Shown: piece by piece, positions 12,017 through 23,733 of the stretch
Layout: every line of letters starts with the position of its first letter
Position numbering within the stretch: position 1 is the stretch's first letter
Notes under the pieces: model-generated
Seen by the model: only the letters and a program-made list of their open reading frames with translations
The model's database searches: none
Told to the model about the DNA's origin: nothing
Assembly: GCA_905250025.1 (NCBI GenBank)
Contig: CAJNOJ010000083.1
Coordinates: forward strand, 1 to 64,000
Source: Adineta ricciae
Lineage: Eukaryota > Rotifera > Eurotatoria > Adinetida > Adinetidae
Length of the DNA: 64,000 bases
Reading direction: 5' to 3'
Made by a program: the position numbers and the translations under genes

Positions 12017-12710
12017 ATGTATGAAAAACCAAGAACAACTCAATTTCGAGCAACAAAAATGGTATTTATTTCATGGATTTCATTCTTTCCTTTCGAAAAT
12101 TTGTATTTTCTAGTGGAATAATCTTGTTCAAAATTTTCGTTCATCGATCAAATTGAAAAAGAAACGTCACTTCTTCAAAACATATCAAAATTGTTTTTCA
12201 TCATCAGATGCCATCACATGTATGTTAGAGATTTTACAACAACAAGCGTCGGGTAGTGAAAGTAGTTCGTCGGTTACACGGTAAGTACAAAAAGTCTTTC
12301 GAGCAATGTGATTCGATCTTTTCTTTTTTTCTTCTTTATTCACATAGAACACAAGCCATGACTATTCTTCAATCACTGTACAATGCCAAAATCTTTTCTG
12401 ATATAAAAGAAGATTCTAGTCGAACAGGTGCCAATGATCCCAAGCAATTTTTAGATAATAATAAAATTTTCAAGTAATTCATTTCGTTGGTTGTGTTCTC
12501 ATTTAACAAGAGTTTTCATTTAGACTTTTACCACAAACAGAAGAGAATATTTTACCAACAGTTACAACATTCGATGATACGAAATCATTGGGTACACCTG
12601 CGAATAACGAAACTAAAGCCTCATTTTCTCCTTCATCAGTCTTGGAACTGATGTACGCGTTTGCTCGACAGAAACGTAAACAAAGTTCGATGAGTTTGTT
12701 TAAACCCTGA
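12017..12710 (+). CDS. Short DEPDC1-like protein with a single DEP domain
   Basis: Four exons (12017-12061, 12114-12280, 12348-12473, 12524-12710) give about 174 residues. The N-terminus, ending FRATKMWNNLVQNFRSSIKL, closely follows the start of vertebrate DEPDC1 (YRATKLWNEVTTSFR). KKRHFFKTYQNCF and a region with DAITCMLEIL complete a DEP fold over about residues 8-105. DEPDC1 proteins are mitotic regulators of 500-800 residues with a RhoGAP-like domain after the DEP. Here the frame closes about 70 residues after DEP with a polar tail ending MSLFKP, so the GAP-like part is absent. An in-frame ATG at 11873 would add 48 residues, but the family N-terminus aligns at 12017. Confidence 0.75.
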
Positions 12711-13449
12711 TCACTGGCTTACCCCCGACATATTGTATATAGATAGGATTACTACGTTGTTTCTTCGATGGTTTCTTGTTTTTCTTTTGTTTCTTTAATA
12801 ATAATAATAAAGAAAATCGATAGAAGATGTGATTTGAAATGGATTGCTGCTTTCGCCTTTTTTCTCACGTCAGTTTTTAATCGATTGAACAAGTTATTTC
12901 CGTCTTAGACAATACACACATACCCAGGAAGTTGTTCGTTGAAGAAGCAATGAAGAAAAATAATACACATCGTTCTTCGATGGTGGGCGTTAAAGTTCTT
13001 GGATAAATAAAGCAAAACTTCCGACCTAATATTATCCAGCGCGTAGACTTGATAGAAGTTGACTATATTTGTTCATCAGGACGTCGTTTACCGCCTGCTC
13101 AACTGACGAATGTCCTTTTCTCTCACTCTCTCTCTCTCTCTTCCTATTGAAAACAACACGTCTTTCTTTGACTATTAGAAATCGGCATCTAATCAACAGA
13201 GCACAGCGAGAGAAAGAAATAACTATGAATTTTAATCGGTTTTCTCTCTGAACCCATCATTTTATTGTTGTCATAAGAAAAAAATGTTCAAGTATGTGAG
13301 CAAGCATACGATAAATGAGTGCACAAGAGAGAAAAACTCGAGTTGTTTCTTGCTTATCCAGGATGTTTGATCAACGACGCAGTAGCGAGAAAAACGACAT
13401 CGAAGAAAAAATCCAATCAACATTAGATTGATTCATCGGTTTCATCAAC
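12711..13449. other. Intergenic
   Basis: The 3' end of the DEPDC1-like gene has an AATAATAATAATAAAG polyadenylation-type tract near 12797. A (CT)n tract lies near 13117-13141, with AT-rich sequence around it. I see nothing coding. The promoter and leader of the decarboxylase gene probably lie in the last few hundred bases. Confidence 0.5.
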
Positions 13450-16400
13450 ATGGATAAAGGCTTGGGCACACTTTATAATAAACTATCGAATCTTTTTCAT
13501 CCTAATTCAGCGACGTCAACAGCGTCGTCTTCAGCGCCATCATCATCGTTTGCACCTGAAGCCAATTCATTATCAACGTTCTTTGATCGAATAGTTCCAT
13601 CACCAGGCGAACAACGTCGTACCACTCCTCGAATCGTTCGACAAATCTCAATCAAAACAAACGATATGTCGAAACGCGAAAAGTAAGACTCGTTCGTTTG
13701 AACTGAAATGCATCTAACGACGAAGAAAATCAGATCCAGATAGATGAAAATCTGTTGATGATTACGAAAAAAGAAGAAACGAACGTCATTCATCTCCTCT
13801 TCTTTACACATATTACAATCAGCGAGATGATTGAAGTTGCACAAGTAACACTTTCTCTCTCCTATCATAATCAGCAACAAAATCCGATACCAAGAAGATG
13901 CTTGATGAGAAAGGCGTTCGTTTATCCGATTTTATCCAACAAATTCCTAATTTTTCTCCCTATTTTTAATAGTTCCATCAAAGATAAGCATGCTGATCTA
14001 CTCAAAAGTCCGTCTCCATTACAAAATGAATCTACAACGTCGGTGCCAGGTATGGATGATGCGGAGTTTCGACGTCGAGGGAAGGAAATGATTGATTACA
14101 TTGCCGATTATCTTAAAAACATCAGGTAATGCTCCGAAAAAGTATCGCAAACGAAATACACATTTGATTCACTCGTAGTGACCGTCGAGTGACACCCGAA
14201 GTTGAACCAGGTTACCTACGACCAATGTTGCCCAAGAATGCACCAGAAAAGAGTGAAAAATGGGATGATATCATGAAAGATCTGGAAAGAACTATCATGC
14301 CCGGCATTACTCATTGGCAACATCCACGTTTTCATGCCTATTTTCCAGCTGGTAACAGTTATCCATCCATACTGGGTGACATGCTGTCGTCTGGCCTTGG
14401 AATTGTTGGGTTTTCGTGGGCAGCAAGTCCGGCTTGTACGGAATTGGAAACAATCATGCTCGATTGGATTGGTAGGATATTGAACCCAACGTCGTTTAAT
14501 ACAAAACCCTCATTTACTTGTCTCTTAGGTCGTATGATGGCATTACCGGTCGGTTTTCTTCCATTCGATCCGAAACGTGATAATAAAGACAGTGATGATG
14601 AAGAGGAGGAGGAAGAAGAAGAAGAGGAATTGTCACCTGAAAGTGATGAAGAATCCAGCGGAGATAACCTACATGAAACAATGAGTAATGGTCACGGACA
14701 AAAGCAAACGCGACACATCGGCGGTGGCGTACTACTCGTAAGATGATCATTGGAATATTCAGAAGAGAATTTTCTCTTTGTCAAATCTCGAAATAAAATA
14801 ATCATTTTAGGGTTCGGCAAGTGAATGTATTCTCGTGGCAATGTTAGCTGCACGTACAAAGAAAATCACGAGTAAACGTCTAGCCGATCCACTTATGGAA
14901 GATGGTCAAATTCTCGCTCGATTGGTTTGTTACACATCGAAATTGGTACGATTTTGAATAGAATGCCAGTATAATGGATTACTGTTGATTGTTTTTTCAG
15001 GCACATTCATGTGTAGAAAAAGCGGGCCTTATCGCAATGGTTCGTGTACGACAATTAGCTGTGGATGAGCATTTCTCACTACGTGGTAAAACATTAGAAG
15101 AATGTATTCGAGCTGATAAAGAAAAGGGATTAATACCATTTCTGGTTTGTAGTCTCTGTTTCGTCGAGTCAAACTTGAAGATGTTGACTTTGCTTTCCAC
15201 TAGGTTTCGGGCACAGTGGGAACAACTTCATGTTGTTCGTATGATAATTTAGAAGAGATTGGTGAAATATGTCAACGTGAAAAACTCTGGTTTCATGTCG
15301 ATGGTGCCTATGCTGGCAGTGCTTTTCTCTGTGAAGAACATCGATACATTATGAAAGGTTTACATGTATGATTTGTAACCGATTTGTGACAGTAGAATCG
15401 TATTCTTATATTTTAGTATGCAGATTCTTTCAATACTAATCCAAATAAATGGTTACTGATGAATTTCGATTGTTCATGTTTTTGGTATGTGATAAAAGTT
15501 CATTTGTTTGAGTTTTGAAAGAATTCTTTTATTTTTAACAAAAGGGTTCGAGACAAATTTGCGTTGATTAACGCTATGTCTGTAGATCCACTCTACCTTC
15601 AACATAAACATGCACAGAAAGCAGTAGATTACCGAGTAAGTGAACTGATTTGCTGCAGAAAGTAAATCAAACCGAGTCTACTGATTGTAGCATTGGGGTG
15701 TTGCGCTGAGTCGTCGATTTCGTTCACTTAAACTTTGGTTTACGATTCGTAGTTATGGTATTGAAGGTCTTCGTCATTATATCCGAGAAGTACTGTTCCA
15801 TCCTTCATCAATGGTTTTAATCTATAATTTGTTTACTTCTTTTAGCACTGTCGGCTGGCAAAAGTCTTTGCTTCGTTGATCAGCACTGATAATCGGTTTG
15901 AGATCGTTGGTGGTGTAACATTAGGTCTCGTTTGTTTCCGTTTAAAAGTACGTTACCATTGATTTTCTCGTTCATATCTTCCTTTTATGCACTCGACTAA
16001 TTCTAGGGCAGTAATAAACTAAGTCAAAAGTTACTTTTATCATTGAATGATTCTGGCTGTATCCATATGGTACCGTCAATGGTCAATGATATCTATATCG
16101 TTCGCTTTGCTGTTTGTGCCAAATACGCCAATGACGATGACATGCACGTGGCGTTTCGCATCATTCAAGAACACGCGGATGATGTTTTAGAAGAATATCG
16201 TGCCCAGCGCAATAGTCGGCATTCATCATCAAATGATTCTCTTGACGCAAATGCAAAACAAAATGCTGCTATAACGAATACTGAACATGATACAGCTGTA
16301 TCAGAAGAAACTGGTGATCCGGAGGTATTACCAGAAACACCAGTTGCTCCAACCACTTTTTCACCGATGAAAGCTCGAGTAAATAAGCGAGGTTGATTTG

Positions 16401-16755
16401 ATATCGAAGTAAAAAAAAACATCTTTATTGATAATTTTAGGCTAATACGATAACAACAATGACTCCACATCATCGTGTAACATTTGAAAAGCCAGTATCA
16501 AATCTGCTGAAAGACAAACGATCACGACCGATGTTTGTTCGCATGGTTTCGGACGCGAAGTTGTATTATCCGAAACGAACTATCTCTCAATTAGCACGAC
16601 AATCATCATTAGCAACACCACGAGCACGCAAACGAATCCAAAGCGATTCGGGCAACCACGCGACAAGATCCTCAAGTGAAAAATACCTATCCCGCACGGT
16701 AAGTATTTTGGAAACAGTCAATTCCGACGAAGGCGAACTTGATGATAAACAATGA
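13450..16755 (+). CDS. Group II PLP-dependent aromatic amino-acid decarboxylase (TDC/HDC/DDC family)
   Basis: The enzyme removes the carboxyl group of an aromatic amino acid to make a biogenic amine such as tyramine, histamine or dopamine. Thirteen exons give about 791 residues. A Ser-rich extension of some 100 residues precedes the family start ([17 protein letters not shown]). [41 protein letters not shown] (His near 343), HVDGAYAG (Asp near 422) and [16 protein letters not shown] (Schiff-base Lys near 454) mark the PLP site. The family usually has NPHKW or NPSKW, so NPNKW is a small variation. An insert of about 45 residues, very acidic ([11 protein letters not shown]), interrupts the domain near residues 245-285. 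The tail after the domain is about 170 polar residues. [17 protein letters not shown] and a C-terminal extension resemble tyrosine and histidine decarboxylases more than DOPA decarboxylase, but substrate cannot be fixed. AATAAA lies at 16928. Confidence 0.88.
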
Positions 16756-18194
16756 AGTCATCCGATCGAGTGAGATTGATTTAACCTTGGTGAATGGATG
16801 GTACGGTGATCTCACTGGTTTATTTTATTTATCTAAATGTTGTTTGTCAAACGAATATATACATATATTTATTTTCCATATTGTCTGTTTGTGTTTGTCG
16901 TAACTACTCGATGTTTTCATTGTACACAATAAAATCAGTTGTTCTTTCCAAAGATTTATTCACGATTTAAAAATCAGTTTCGTTGTTCTATTTATCAGAA
17001 GGTATTAACCGGATGCCAATACGCATTCGAAGTGTTTCCAAAATTGAGGTTAATTCTGTCAGCTATGTATGTATGGCATAGTTTAATAATTGATGATGGT
17101 TTCATCATCTCCAACAGTCTTTTCTAAACACGAATTCAATTATTTTCTGATAATCTGCATTTTTATTATTTATTATAACATAGATCAGCTTGACGAGAAG
17201 AACTTCGATATCGATCGAGTCTATCATCCAGTGATCAGTGACAATAGAACGAAGAAAAGCATATTCCCTTGTGAGATTCGATCAATACACTTATTACTCG
17301 CTGAATATATGTTTTATATCAAACAAATAGTACTCGACATAATCTCCGTATAACATTCAAATGTGTCGTTATTCATCTGCGTAGACGCTGACTATTCGAA
17401 CGGATATTCGACTTTGCAATATATTTCTTTCCGTGATTTAGTCTTGCAAAAAAAAGTGCTCATTTCATCGAGTTTCATGCGATCGTCACATGAGCAAGTC
17501 TCTTGACGAATGTTTTCGGTTAAAATTCGAGTTAAACTTGTTCGAGATGACTTGCAAGTCAATCGTAACGTCTAATCATAGTGAACTTTCTCGATCTGTT
17601 ATTTATGGATTTTTGCTAGCGACGTTATTTTGTTGCTCTTATCAAGATATGCCAGATCAAAAAAGATATGGAATCAATTATACATCTCGTCAGTGGATAG
17701 TTCTTCTGACTTCTTAAGTAGAAACAAGCATTGTAAATAGAGAAGAGAATATTGCACGATAGAAATAAAATCAAACGAATGAGATAGCCGATGTTTTTAT
17801 GTACGTGACTATGATGGTGATGAGATCTTTCTTCCGAGAATAATTATCGTCATTCGTCGTCGCTAATAGAACAAAAGAAAGACGAAGAAGAAGAGGAGAA
17901 GAAGAAGAAGAAGAAGAAGAACTTAGTTGCCGAAAAAATCTCATCATCGTTCTTTTAGCTATTTGTTCATACTTCCTCTGAGACAATCTCATCTTGTGTG
18001 TCTGTCTAGCTTATAGAATACGAGAGCAAATAGATGTGTATTTGACTATCTTTGAATAAGTTATTTTACATCGACTAACATTCTTTTTCTTAATGATAAA
18101 CATTCGTGTATTTTTATCCGTAGATTTCTGTCCATGATCATCAATTCAACGATTCCGATTGGCAATCAATCAATAATCTAGAAGAATTTCCAGC
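16756..18194. other. Intergenic between decarboxylase and DPP6/10-like genes
   Basis: AATAAA at 16928-16933 probably ends the decarboxylase message. The rest is AT-rich, with a (GAA)n run near 17880-17922. Short open frames at 17090-17353 and 17490-17717 lack family resemblance or supporting neighbours and are not called. The promoter of the next gene probably lies in the last part. Confidence 0.5.
17880..17922 (+). repeat. (GAA)n microsatellite
   Basis: A purine-only run of GAAGAAGAAGAGGAGAAGAAG units. It is one of several such tracts between genes in this window. Confidence 0.75.
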
Positions 18195-21100
18195 ATGGAT
18201 GATGAAGTCATCAAAAATAATTATACAGAACAGGTAAAAAGAAACGCTTGTGTAATGTGTAAATCAGTAGATAGGACATGACTTCTCTTTTTCGCTATTT
18301 TGTCAACAAGTGATTTAGCGGTTCATTTAACCGCATATGATTACATTGAAAGAGTCTTTTGATGTATTCTTATCTCATTTCGATACATTTTTATGTGTAT
18401 GTGTGTTAACCATCGAAGAAATGACAACCGAATGTTAGGTATCATTTAATATGAAATCTGATCTTCTCTCTTTCTTATTCTTGAATTTATTATGATTAGA
18501 TAGACGAGATGAAAAAAAAAACTAACGTACGAATCGAACATTACAATGGATGATTAAGCATCCACACAAGATGAAATAACAAGAAGAAGAAATCGTATGA
18601 TGTTTGATGAATGTCAGCGAAGCTAAAGCTAAACATTGTCACATGAAAATCTGACGAAGAAAAGCCTTCTCTTTCTTTTGCAATACTTCAATTCGATCAT
18701 CATCAGGAACTAGTTGCTGAGACTAAAATCAAGATTTAATAGACGTTTTGTGACAAGATTAATTCGAACATATTAAATTAGAAATCGAACGGGATTTCGT
18801 GATATCATCTCCAATTGACAATGCCAAATACATGAACACAGAGCTGACATCACTGATTTGCTTTTCTTGAAAGCTAGAAACAGAAGTACATTTTCTTCAC
18901 ACTATTCTTCGTGCTTTATGAAATACACTACTAGAAATGGTCTCGATAGCTTTTCTAAGTAATCTATCATACCAATCGATAAAAATAATAAACAAATTAT
19001 ACAGAAACATTTGGCATGTTAAGAGTGCCACTCTAGTGATGCGCTTGGCCAAATAAGTAACATGCTTAGATATGTCCATAATTAGAAATGAAGGATGGTA
19101 AACATTTGAACTCATCTACCTAAGTAGTGTGTGAAGAGGGGAAAAAACAATGCATTTCCTGTGTGTATGTGTGTGTGTTACTAAAGTTAAAGAAAAACAG
19201 TAACAGTTGATCACAATTGACAAAGATAGATATGATATCATTTGTCATCTATTCGGTGATTTGTTCGCTGTTGAATTCTTTCAGTTTCTAATGATGGTAA
19301 GTCGTTTATAAACAAGGGATTATTCATCAAGATATATTTTTCTAATGATTTGAATGTTCGAACAAAATCGCGTGTCGTCGTTCACTTTTTTGCTCTTGCC
19401 ATAAAATAAATCTCGGTAAATTTCTTTTTCTACGACTTCGACTTGTCAAGTAAAAAGTGACTTTTTGACACAAAAATGGCTGAATGTGCTCGCGATTTTC
19501 TGTTCGGTGCATGCATGATGACAGTGAGTGAATAATTGAAAGTTTTCTTTCGTGAAGTGCTTGTCAGTGGTGAAGCAAATCAGTTCGATATTGTTTGTCT
19601 GAGAAAGTCCGCCTAATGGTTTCCATTTTTCTTCATTTACGTCAACATCAATCATCTAGATATGGACAGGTAATCTCTACGAATACAATTCGTGTCAAAT
19701 ACGTATACTTAGCGTGAACAATGAATAGTTTGATAGAGTTTTTCAAGTATTCATACAATAAATCGATTACTAATTGAATCTTCCGTTTTGCTTTATTGTT
19801 GTTACATTTCTAACATTATAAAACATATGATAGAGATCGATCATAGTAATAAATCGCAATCATTTGCATTCAACATAGATCCAAGAGGGTAAAGTCGTGT
19901 TTGGCATTCGCAGAAAACAAGTTAGTTTACAGAGTAAAGGAAGCGTGATTGATTCTACTCGACTAATAGAAAATCTTCGTATTATTTAACATTTTCATGC
20001 GATATTCTCGTCGTCGATGCTAGCTCCAATTGTTTTTCACGTGAGTGACAAGAATATTGGTGATAATATTTGTTTCATCTGCTAAAGACTTCATAATGAC
20101 GATGGTAACAGTTGCACAGGCTCGAAAGTAGACGATTGTTGATTATCTCTGATATCATTCGACACTTCATTAAGAAGATATACTAGGAAGAAATGAGAAC
20201 CAACGGAGCAATCATATCAGACAAGCAGAAAAAGTAATTTTCGTTGGATAGGTGAGACAGAAATCGAGATTTGTAAAATTATGAGGAAAATATCGATGTT
20301 ATCAGCAAAAACACAGGAAGAGGAGGAAGAAGAACAGAAGAATTTCGTAGAATTTTGTTCATTTTGTGTGGTGAGTTATCTGACTGGATTCCAGCGATGT
20401 TTGATCAAGACTGAAATTGAGTGGTATATCTTTTTCTATGTAGGAATTGGTCGGTGGTACAAGTAAAAAGCAAAATTGGAAAGGTTTAGGTATTGCCTTT
20501 ATTGTCATTGCAATCATTTGTCTGTTCATTGCTGCAGCGATTCTTTTAACAAATACACGTAAGTAGATACTGTTCTCTTCTTTCTGAAAGTTTCAATCTG
20601 AACTTCTTTCAGAACAAATTCATATTGATAATAAACTTCTTTCACTAACCGAACAAGACATATTCAATATCAAAGTACCTAAATCGTAAATATTTTATTT
20701 TTGATTAAATATTTATTATTTGGATCAAATGTGATCTTCTAGTTGGAATGGAACATGGATATCGAATAGCTATTTTTCGTATGTGGATACGAATGATTCC
20801 ATATGGATCTATAATTGTGACATACTCGAGAAGGAAATGCTGTTCAGAGGTGATTTTATTCAACAGGAAAGTGTCAAATATGGAATTGTTTCGCCATCGA
20901 CGAAGTACGTACTAATACCAGTCAAAAAAGAGAAGGTAAAAGATTGGGTTTTACGTTGATATTTGTATTTGCTTTTGTCTTTTAGATCTCGTCATATTAT
21001 ACAAATTATCAGTATGATATTTACGAGAAATCGAGGATGATTGCGTCAATTGCACTTGTCAATGAAACTAAACGAACAGTCTCTGCTATAGTATACTCCC

Positions 21101-23733
21101 ATTCTGATCATCTGTTTGTAAGTTTGATTCTTTTCCTCAAAAGCTCAAACAATACGAGTTTTTTTCGTAGGCTTTCATTGACAATTTCGACATCTATGTA
21201 TATAATATAACGAGAAAATCAAGTTATCGAATGACATTCGACGGTAATCGAGCTACAGTTCATAATGGTCTCGTTGAATGGATTTATGAATGTAAGAAAA
21301 CAGCTTGTCAGTATTCAATAACAAATCTTTTCTTCAGATGAGATTTTCAACCGAAAGACTCTTCTATTTTGGTCGCCAACGGATCGTTATTTAGCATTCA
21401 TTAAAATCAATCTAACCGACGTGCCGAAAAATTACTATCTAAAATACGACTTCACCTTGGAGCACGATGATCTTTATTCTATTCCGTATCCGAAATACAA
21501 CGATCCCATTCCTGCACTGAATGTTTTCATCTTCAACACTCGAACGAAGAAGACAATCCGTGTGCCACAATCGAATGATAGTGCGAAATCGTAAGTGTAG
21601 TTTACACGTATTTTCGTCAATCTAATTCCAATCTGTATAGAAATAAGTCGGACATGTATATTTATCACATTATTTGGTACTGTGATACGTGTTTTGCAGT
21701 CGTATATGGAAATCGTGTGCAAAATACAAGTACAATTCAACTGTACGAAATAGCGTACGATAAAATTAGTTTCAAGTCAAGATATATCGAAGAGACCAGT
21801 CGAGGGTACTTGTTATCACGGTTTTTGAAGCCATTCTTTTCCTCTTTGGGACCATATGCTTATATCATTCGTTTTGATCCTGTCATTAATGGAAAGGCTG
21901 GCCAGAAAGCGTTTCCACGTGTTGTACGAATACATTTCAATCGATCGGTGAGCGATAAAATGAAAGCTGTACAAAACTGATTCATTCATATCTTTTCAGT
22001 ATCCTCAAATTGATGTGAAATCACCTGAAGACATCAATGCTGATGAAATTCTTCATGTCGACAATCTTGATCGAGTCTATTTTACCGGTTTCGAACCGCT
22101 GAATTCACTCGAAAGGCAACTCTATCGGTAAACAAAACTTCACATGTTAGAAATATATTTTTTTTATCCACCATAGATGGACACATACGGATGCCGTGTC
22201 AGAAATTGAATGCTTATCTTGTAACGAGTCCTGCGGATACATCAACGCTCAATTTAGTCTTGGGAAGGGGAACTATTATATTCTAGAATGTCTCGGACCA
22301 TCTATTCCTTATTCTGTATTATATAATCGAATGGAAAGGCTGGGTAAATATAAGAGAATATCTAACATTTTGAGTATCATTTCACATTTCAGTGCTTATC
22401 GATGATAATGAACCATTTCGAGAATGGATCAGTAATCGATTAATGCCATCGATTGAATATTTTACAGTGCCATTAGACGAGAAAAATTCGAGTAAGAAAA
22501 ATGGCTAGAATCATGATTTTGATTTGTTCAGATGATTATTTTGCATAGTTGTTGGTAATGGTATGATTATTTTACCACCTAATTACAATCCGAATAAAAC
22601 CATCGCATCCTATCCAGTGATCATGACAATGTAAGTACCTTGGAAAGAATCGATCTGATTGATTTCTATTTGATTTCTAGCAACGATCGATTGTATGATC
22701 AACGTGTGACAAAGAAATATGTATTGCCTTTAGATGAGTATGTCTACGTGGGTAGTCGCTTCGTGAAGAACTTGTTTGTGTTTAGTTATATTCAAGTTAT
22801 AGAAGACAATTTAACTGTTGTCATGTTCGATGCGCATGGTAGTATAGGGCAGGATGAAAATTATCTGAAATCAAATTCACAGGACTGGTTAGAACGACAA
22901 TATCAAGATTACATCAAAGTTGCTCAGTAAAGTGAAAATATCTCGATGAAACGAATGTTCATTTTGCAGTTCTATAGACATTTGAAATGGAATGAGAAAA
23001 AGTTCAACGAAACATTGAATGATACCAGATTTGGACTTCGAGCACGAGTGAGATCGAATTTTTATCATCAAATTTTATCGACTACTTTTGAATATAGGGT
23101 TCTGCTGCTGTCGTTGCACTGAAATTACTGGAAGGACAAGATGAATACATCTGTGCATTTCTTCAGTCACCTGTCTATGATTTAGCTCATTATTGTAAGT
23201 TACCTTTGATCATATTAATGTTCAATTTCGATCATGTCGTTTCTCAAGATACGACCTTCAGCGAGCATATCATTGGATTGAATGGCGGCATGAAATCGGT
23301 AAGTTCGGAATGTCCAAATGTTGCTTTGTTGTATCATCTAATCTTTAGTCTATTCAACTCGACGTTCAAAACAAAAGTATCGCATTTGTTCATGGAACAG
23401 CTGATGGTAAAGAGAAAAACGACTGAATACCGATCTCAATCCGTTGTTCACATTTAGAAATCGTACATTTTAAACATTCGGCGACCTTGGCGAAGGTATT
23501 AACTGACAAGCAGGTCAATTTCGATTTTAAGGTATACTCGGAAGACTTATTCTCGTAGATAAATTTTCTCTGGTGTAACTTTTCAGGTTTATCCTGACGC
23601 GAAACATAATTTCGAACAGAATCCTGTGATCTACAATGACTTTCTTCATTATCAACGACATTTCTTTCAAGGCTGCCTAGGTGGACGAATTAACAAAGAA
23701 CGGAAAATCGTTTCACCAGAAGAATACGATTAA
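18195..23733 (+). CDS. DPP6/DPP10-like non-catalytic dipeptidyl-peptidase, Kv4 channel partner
   Basis: DPP6 and DPP10 are type II membrane proteins that lost peptidase activity and tune A-type (Kv4) potassium channels. Nineteen exons give about 816 residues. A 13-residue first exon is followed by ELVGGTSKKQNWKGLGIAF, then one membrane segment (about residues 28-49). This matches the NWKG-type juxtamembrane region of DPP6/10. A beta-propeller with many Asn-linked glycosylation sites and an alpha/beta-hydrolase domain follow. In the hydrolase domain the nucleophile motif WGWSYGG is replaced by FGLRARGS, with Arg near 673 at the Ser position. The Asp (HGTADEIVHF) and His (DAKHNF) of the triad remain. 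Intron 1 is 2.2 kb (18234-20443), far longer than the others, and may hold an alternative first exon. An inactive DPP4-like peptidase of another branch is the alternative. Confidence 0.85.
18234..20443 (+). other. Long first intron of the DPP6/10-like gene
   Basis: This is about 2.2 kb of AT-rich sequence in a gene whose other introns are 45-75 bp. It has a clear GT donor after codon 13 and a TATGTAG acceptor. Apart from the candidate alternative first exon at 20281-20370 I see nothing coding. Its length fits an intron carrying enhancers or an internal promoter. Confidence 0.6.
20281..20370 (+). other. Candidate alternative first exon of the DPP6/10-like gene
   Basis: An ATG at 20281 opens 30 codons, rich in Glu, that end exactly at a GTGAGT donor after 20370. 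This would be in phase 0, the same phase as exon 1, so splicing across a 73-bp intron to 20444 keeps the frame. It would give a 30-residue cytoplasmic N-terminus instead of the 13-residue one. Vertebrate DPP6 and DPP10 do use alternative first exons for their cytoplasmic tails. There is no transcript evidence. Confidence 0.4.

Noticed and set aside
13755..14129. Frame overlapping intron 1 and exon 2 of the decarboxylase
   Set aside because: Its second half is the real exon in frame; the first half is intron sequence with acceptor AG at 13971-13972, and lacks conservation.
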